Assembly (NCBI GenBank): GCA_021795795.1
Contig: JAJYPA010000290.1
Coordinates: 1 to 9,708 of the forward strand
Direction: 5' to 3'
DNA length: 9,708 nt
Origin: Pseudomonadota bacterium
GTDB lineage: Bacteria; Pseudomonadota; Gammaproteobacteria; Halothiobacillales; Halothiobacillaceae
Shown here: piece by piece, positions 8,401 to 9,708 of the stretch
Numbering within the stretch: position 1 is the first letter of the stretch
How the letters are laid out: each line of letters begins with the position of its first letter
Made by a program: the position numbers and the translations under genes
The notes under the pieces: generated by a model
Told to the model about the DNA's origin: nothing
The model's database searches: none
Seen by the model: the letters and a program-made list of their open reading frames with translations, nothing else

Positions 8401-9004
8401 TGTTCGCGCAGCGGCCCTGGGGGAAAGCTATCATCTTTCCTCCATAGCGTATCTGGGGCTGACGGAGTTTTTTATGGGAAGGCCGGAACAAGGCCTCAAA
8501 CGTTCGGATAATGCCCTGATTACCCTGGCGTCTGGTCGATCCCACAGTCAGATGTTTCCTCTGGGTATGCGTTTGCTGGGGGCTTATCGGCTTTGGGATC
8601 TGTATGAGATTGAAAAGACGGCACGCCGCATGTTGGAGATATGTGCCACACATGATATGCCTCTGTGGCGGTTACTTGCGGAAGCCTTTTTGGCCTGGGC
8701 ACAGACGTGGAAAGGATACAAGTCTGTTCCGTGGGCGATTCAGAGGCTTAAGCTTTTAGAGCAACAGATGAAACCCATATTGGGATTGGCCGCCATTTTA
8801 ATATTTCGTTTGCAACTGGACCTAATGGCTAGCCTCAGACCATCTCGAAAAGAAGCGGAGGCCTGGCATCGGTATTACCGTTTACTACGCCAGTGGCAAT
8901 GCTTTGTCCTGGATGTGGCGTTTCCCCTGAAGACTTCCACAATAATTAAAAGCTATCCAAGCACGATAAAATCTGCTAGAAAATCGGGCCACATCAATGA
9001 ATGA
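5480..9004 (+). CDS. AfsR/SARP-type BTAD transcriptional regulator with embedded pseudo-cyclase domain and STAND ATPase module
   Basis: Large cytoplasmic signalling regulator of 1174 residues. Residues 1-95 are a SARP/OmpR-like winged helix (LRTLGQSVMEIRGKPL, RHLLIYL, LRKAIQQLRQ). Residues about 100-240 form the BTAD helical repeat domain (ALYRGVFL, WWNWVSDMR, MELLMEDGRRSEAIHLF). Residues about 258-390 resemble a class III nucleotidyl cyclase domain without catalytic residues. The P-loop ATPase follows at about 430-640, with Walker A GEAGVGKT (462-469) and Walker B VVVIEDLQWAD (583-593). FRHDLLRDAV (761-770) is the conserved motif that follows the ATPase in the MalT/AfsR group. The remainder is helical and TPR-like, probably a ligand or partner sensor. 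No C-terminal LuxR-type helix-turn-helix is seen. An in-frame TAG directly precedes the ATG, so the start cannot be further upstream. AGGA at 5462-5465 is 14 nt away, a rather long spacing. The gene diverges from aqpZ and the adhesin; its targets are unknown. Confidence 0.88.
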   Translation: MSTYLFTLRTLGQSVMEIRGKPLHIGSRHVRHLLIYLCVVPGYHDRQMLASLLFPGYSADIARTYLRKAIQQLRQIRPSILLQAYKAGIQMDLSQPLFVDHTHFMACDTGDVASCREAIALYRGVFLAEETRETASKGWWNWVSDMRHITDQRLSLCYEKCVADSIAKHDIHRGWSLAEEWMRKAPGIDLPHQMAMELLMEDGRRSEAIHLFQVYEERRVTRYGRKPGEALYALVKRLHQLRPVAPRPEPVTSPVLQRRFLTVLTIQLILAEDADAEEEILRQLQYYRALAKIVATQCQAEVHINEEGGIELRLGPDAPMEDGPRRALWAAQQIGEKSPAGHAHSLVIHHGSAWVGTDGLLIGHFRSAICTLKEVIQKRQGVLLNAEAWEWLCAHEFPRCLGQPLESIAAYYWLPFTEGLWSSREISQDTPLHGRKRELGVLTQALDDLTAGSGGRVVWIHGEAGVGKTHLVRTFLNQISTSVTTVQYTCSAVNAGAFLYPIASLLQDIMGVRTESLARKIQAIHSLLDAADEKDPLVRSLWENWWSPKAETLHGGEFRDYQTLLFESIHRVLTCHLFTGRRVVVIEDLQWADAATLRWLYQYFQGMQQLSVLMLIITRDFMPTMIGVAQHEALLDLSPWDAGTARSYLRQLAHWHGDPVAEDALIARSRGIPFYLKILSGNPATSSEHLPTALQDALDIHIARGMKALDLLQVFAVVNDVVSVPLLLAVLPQRDQTACLYDLDQLVQQDLLQNISDGWQFRHDLLRDAVHSGIPDFVRRDLHARVASVLEQQGAEPSLLAWHYAAAGLEDQASRHTLHAAQKALSLGDYGQAQEFLTALGQAGHIHLEGRERLQMNALDFFVHKITQGYSSSTFNALKRFGDECFHQKHCGLFYLSYRYAQWCVAAACEGIGAALEVIRCMENESYEDVDPQLVVNLTTYMNGWSLFWMGDLRRAHYYLSASIRNWRGEWDVIVRAAALGESYHLSSIAYLGLTEFFMGRPEQGLKRSDNALITLASGRSHSQMFPLGMRLLGAYRLWDLYEIEKTARRMLEICATHDMPLWRLLAEAFLAWAQTWKGYKSVPWAIQRLKLLEQQMKPILGLAAILIFRLQLDLMASLRPSRKEAEAWHRYYRLLRQWQCFVLDVAFPLKTSTIIKSYPSTIKSARKSGHINE

Positions 9005-9201
9005 CCGCTTCATGTCTTTATTATAATATATACATCAAGACTTATATGGAGTTGAGTAGGGATAGTCCATTACTGGACCACCCCCCTCAGGTAGGGTCGA
9101 GGTCTGGTGCGCGCGCATTAGGCGCCGGTGGGATCTCCGCTACTTTCGCAGTGGCCTCCAGGCCGGCCTGCCATAGTCACGTTTCCAGCCTCCGCCACGT
9201 C
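9005..9201. other. No gene; AT-rich tail, then GC-rich DNA with two palindromes
   Basis: About 55 nt after the regulator are AT-rich and include the 10-bp palindrome TATTATAATA, with no convincing terminator. Near 9060 the composition changes sharply to GC-rich sequence that continues into the mobile-element remains. GTCCATTACTGGAC at 9065-9078 is a perfect 5-bp stem with a 4-nt loop. CAGGCCGGCCTG at 9159-9170 is a perfect 12-bp palindrome. The stretch lies just 3' of the domain V-like hairpin in the intron's orientation, so it should contain domain VI and then the 3' exon junction. I could not place either with confidence. Confidence 0.5.
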
Positions 9202-9234
9202 GAACGCAGCGTGCCGTTTTCCGGCACTACGCTC
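9202..9234 (-). ncRNA. Group II intron domain V-like hairpin
   Basis: The minus strand reads GAGCGTA, then GTGCCG, a GAAAA loop, CGGCAC, a GC bulge and TGCGTTC. The outer 7-nt arms pair throughout, allowing G-U pairs. They carry the AGC catalytic triad at positions 2-4, as in domain V. The inner 6-bp stem pairs perfectly. The 2-nt bulge on the 3' side is in the usual place. It lies 32 nt after the stop of a reverse-transcriptase remnant, which is the expected order. The usual form is 34 nt with a GNRA tetraloop; this 33-nt copy appears to have lost one base at the loop and may be inactive. Confidence 0.65.
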
Positions 9235-9266
9235 CCCTGTTTGCTTCTCGTCAAGGGTTATGGGAC

Positions 9267-9420
9267 CTATCTTGCTGTTGCTGCTTTCGGCGGACTCCGT
9301 CGAACTCGGTAATTGTTAAACAATCCCAGATTCTCGTAGAGCCAACGCCTACTCCACATCTTCCAGCCGAAGCCCTGTCGCTTCTTGGCCCGTAGCATAT
9401 GGCCCGTACCTTTAAACCAA
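9267..9420 (-). pseudogene. C-terminal remnant of a group II intron reverse transcriptase/maturase
   Basis: Minus-strand translation gives HMLRAKKRQGFGWKMWSRRW and continues LYENLGLFNNYRV, ending in KAATAR and a TAG at 9269-9267. From memory of the family, this K/RQGFGWKxWS and LYxxLGLFxxYRV pattern is the end of bacterial group II intron-encoded proteins, after the maturase (X) domain. All catalytic reverse-transcriptase motifs are missing. The frame meets a stop about 30 residues upstream, and the sequence there belongs to something else. The domain V-like hairpin directly downstream supports the assignment. It is a broken, non-functional fragment, probably left by deletion or by insertion of other elements. 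Confidence 0.7.
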
Positions 9421-9522
9421 CTCACCCTTGAGGGTCTGCGCTGGCCAGGCTATCGCGGTTTTCTTCCGGTTCCACGGCAAGATCTCGTGGAGTTGCTTAT
9501 TGGGTCAGGTGGGTAGAGCTTT
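9412..9522 (-). pseudogene. Possible C-terminal relic of an IS66-type transposase with an internal stop
   Basis: One minus-strand frame reads KALPT, a TGA (9507-9505), then PNKQLHEILPWNRKKTAIA and about ten more residues to a TAA at 9414-9412. The pattern LPTxPNxxLHELLPWN resembles the C-terminus of IS66-family TnpC transposases as I remember it. The TGA would be a one-base change from TGG or a similar codon. The segment is only about 35 residues long and lies between two other mobile-element fragments. The assignment is tentative; it may instead belong to one of those neighbours. Confidence 0.35.
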
Positions 9523-9708
9523 TCGAGTGCGCCGCCGAGTTACCGCTTAACCTGCGCCTACCGTCTATTTCGTCACGGGTTTTGCGTAAAACGCGGTCTA
9601 TCGTCGCCGCACTCGTTTGTAGCAGCTTGCTCTTCACCATGGGATCCAGATCAAGATGGCCATGCTTCTCCATGGCAGCTATCAGGATCGGCAGTAGAGC
9701 CTTGAGCC
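9497..9708 (-). pseudogene. Transposase/integrase fragment, IS481/ISNCY-like, entering from the right edge
   Basis: The minus-strand frame from 9706 gives LKALLPILIAAMEKHGHL, then DLDPMVKSKLLQ, TSAATIDRVLRKTRDEIDG and RRRLSG, ending at TAA 9499-9497. The pattern KALLPxLxxAMExHGHL followed by ATIDRxLxxxR is typical, from memory, of the helix-turn-helix region ahead of the DDE catalytic core in a group of IS481/ISNCY-like transposases. Those proteins normally continue into a basic linker and then the core. Here similarity stops after the RRRL basic linker at about 9540, and the next residues match nothing expected. The catalytic core is therefore missing on this side and the gene is truncated. 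Its N-terminal end lies beyond the window. Confidence 0.6.

Noticed and set aside
9065..9078. GTCCATTACTGGAC hairpin as a transcription terminator of the regulator
   Set aside because: The stem is only 5 bp and is not followed by a T-run in either direction.
9001..9319. Plus-strand frames 9001-9312 and 9128-9319 as small genes after the regulator
   Set aside because: They run antisense through the domain V-like hairpin and the reverse-transcriptase remnant, and show no family features.

Overview
This looks like a chromosomal segment of a Gram-negative proteobacterium with a moderately GC-rich genome. The best clues are a two-partner-secretion (TPS) exoprotein with an ESPR-type signal peptide and MBG/YDG repeats, a typical proteobacterial aquaporin Z, and relics of group II intron and IS-type transposases. 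The combination would suit an acidophilic or environmental beta-/gamma-proteobacterium or Acidithiobacillia. That last step is an impression, because no 16S rRNA or other marker gene is present.

Left part (1-4768, minus strand). A very large surface-adhesin gene starts at 3973 and runs leftwards off the window; 1324 codons are visible without an in-frame stop. It has an ESPR signal peptide, a TPS haemagglutination domain, a linker beta-helix region, and at least nine YDG/MBG repeats of about 93 residues in two interleaved subtypes. Upstream of it, 93 nt away and on the same strand, is an intact aquaporin Z gene (4067-4768). A good Shine-Dalgarno sequence and a strong 30-nt hairpin precede the aquaporin gene.

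Middle (4769-5479). This AT-richer intergenic region separates the leftward genes from a rightward gene. It holds a possible decayed start of a second ESPR-type gene (MNKI followed at once by a stop), a perfect TATAAT box, and two GATATCAT motifs flanking that box.

Right part (5480-9004, plus strand). One 1174-residue regulator of the AfsR/SARP-BTAD plus STAND-ATPase type fills this segment. Between its BTAD domain and its P-loop ATPase lies a domain that aligns by eye with class III nucleotidyl cyclases but lacks the catalytic residues, so it appears to be a pseudo-cyclase. This is the most unusual protein architecture in the window. No C-terminal LuxR helix-turn-helix is visible, so DNA binding would rest on the N-terminal winged helix.

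Far right (9005-9708). There is no intact gene here. On the minus strand the region carries a mosaic of mobile-element remains: part of an IS481/ISNCY-like transposase running in from the right edge, a possible IS66-type transposase tail with an internal stop, the C-terminal end of a group II intron reverse transcriptase, and a 33-nt domain V-like hairpin 32 nt after the reverse transcriptase stop.

The large regulator is divergent from the aquaporin-adhesin pair and is the only regulatory gene in the window. A role in controlling the adhesin locus, itself, or both is plausible but is inference only. No TpsB outer-membrane transporter for the adhesin is present.
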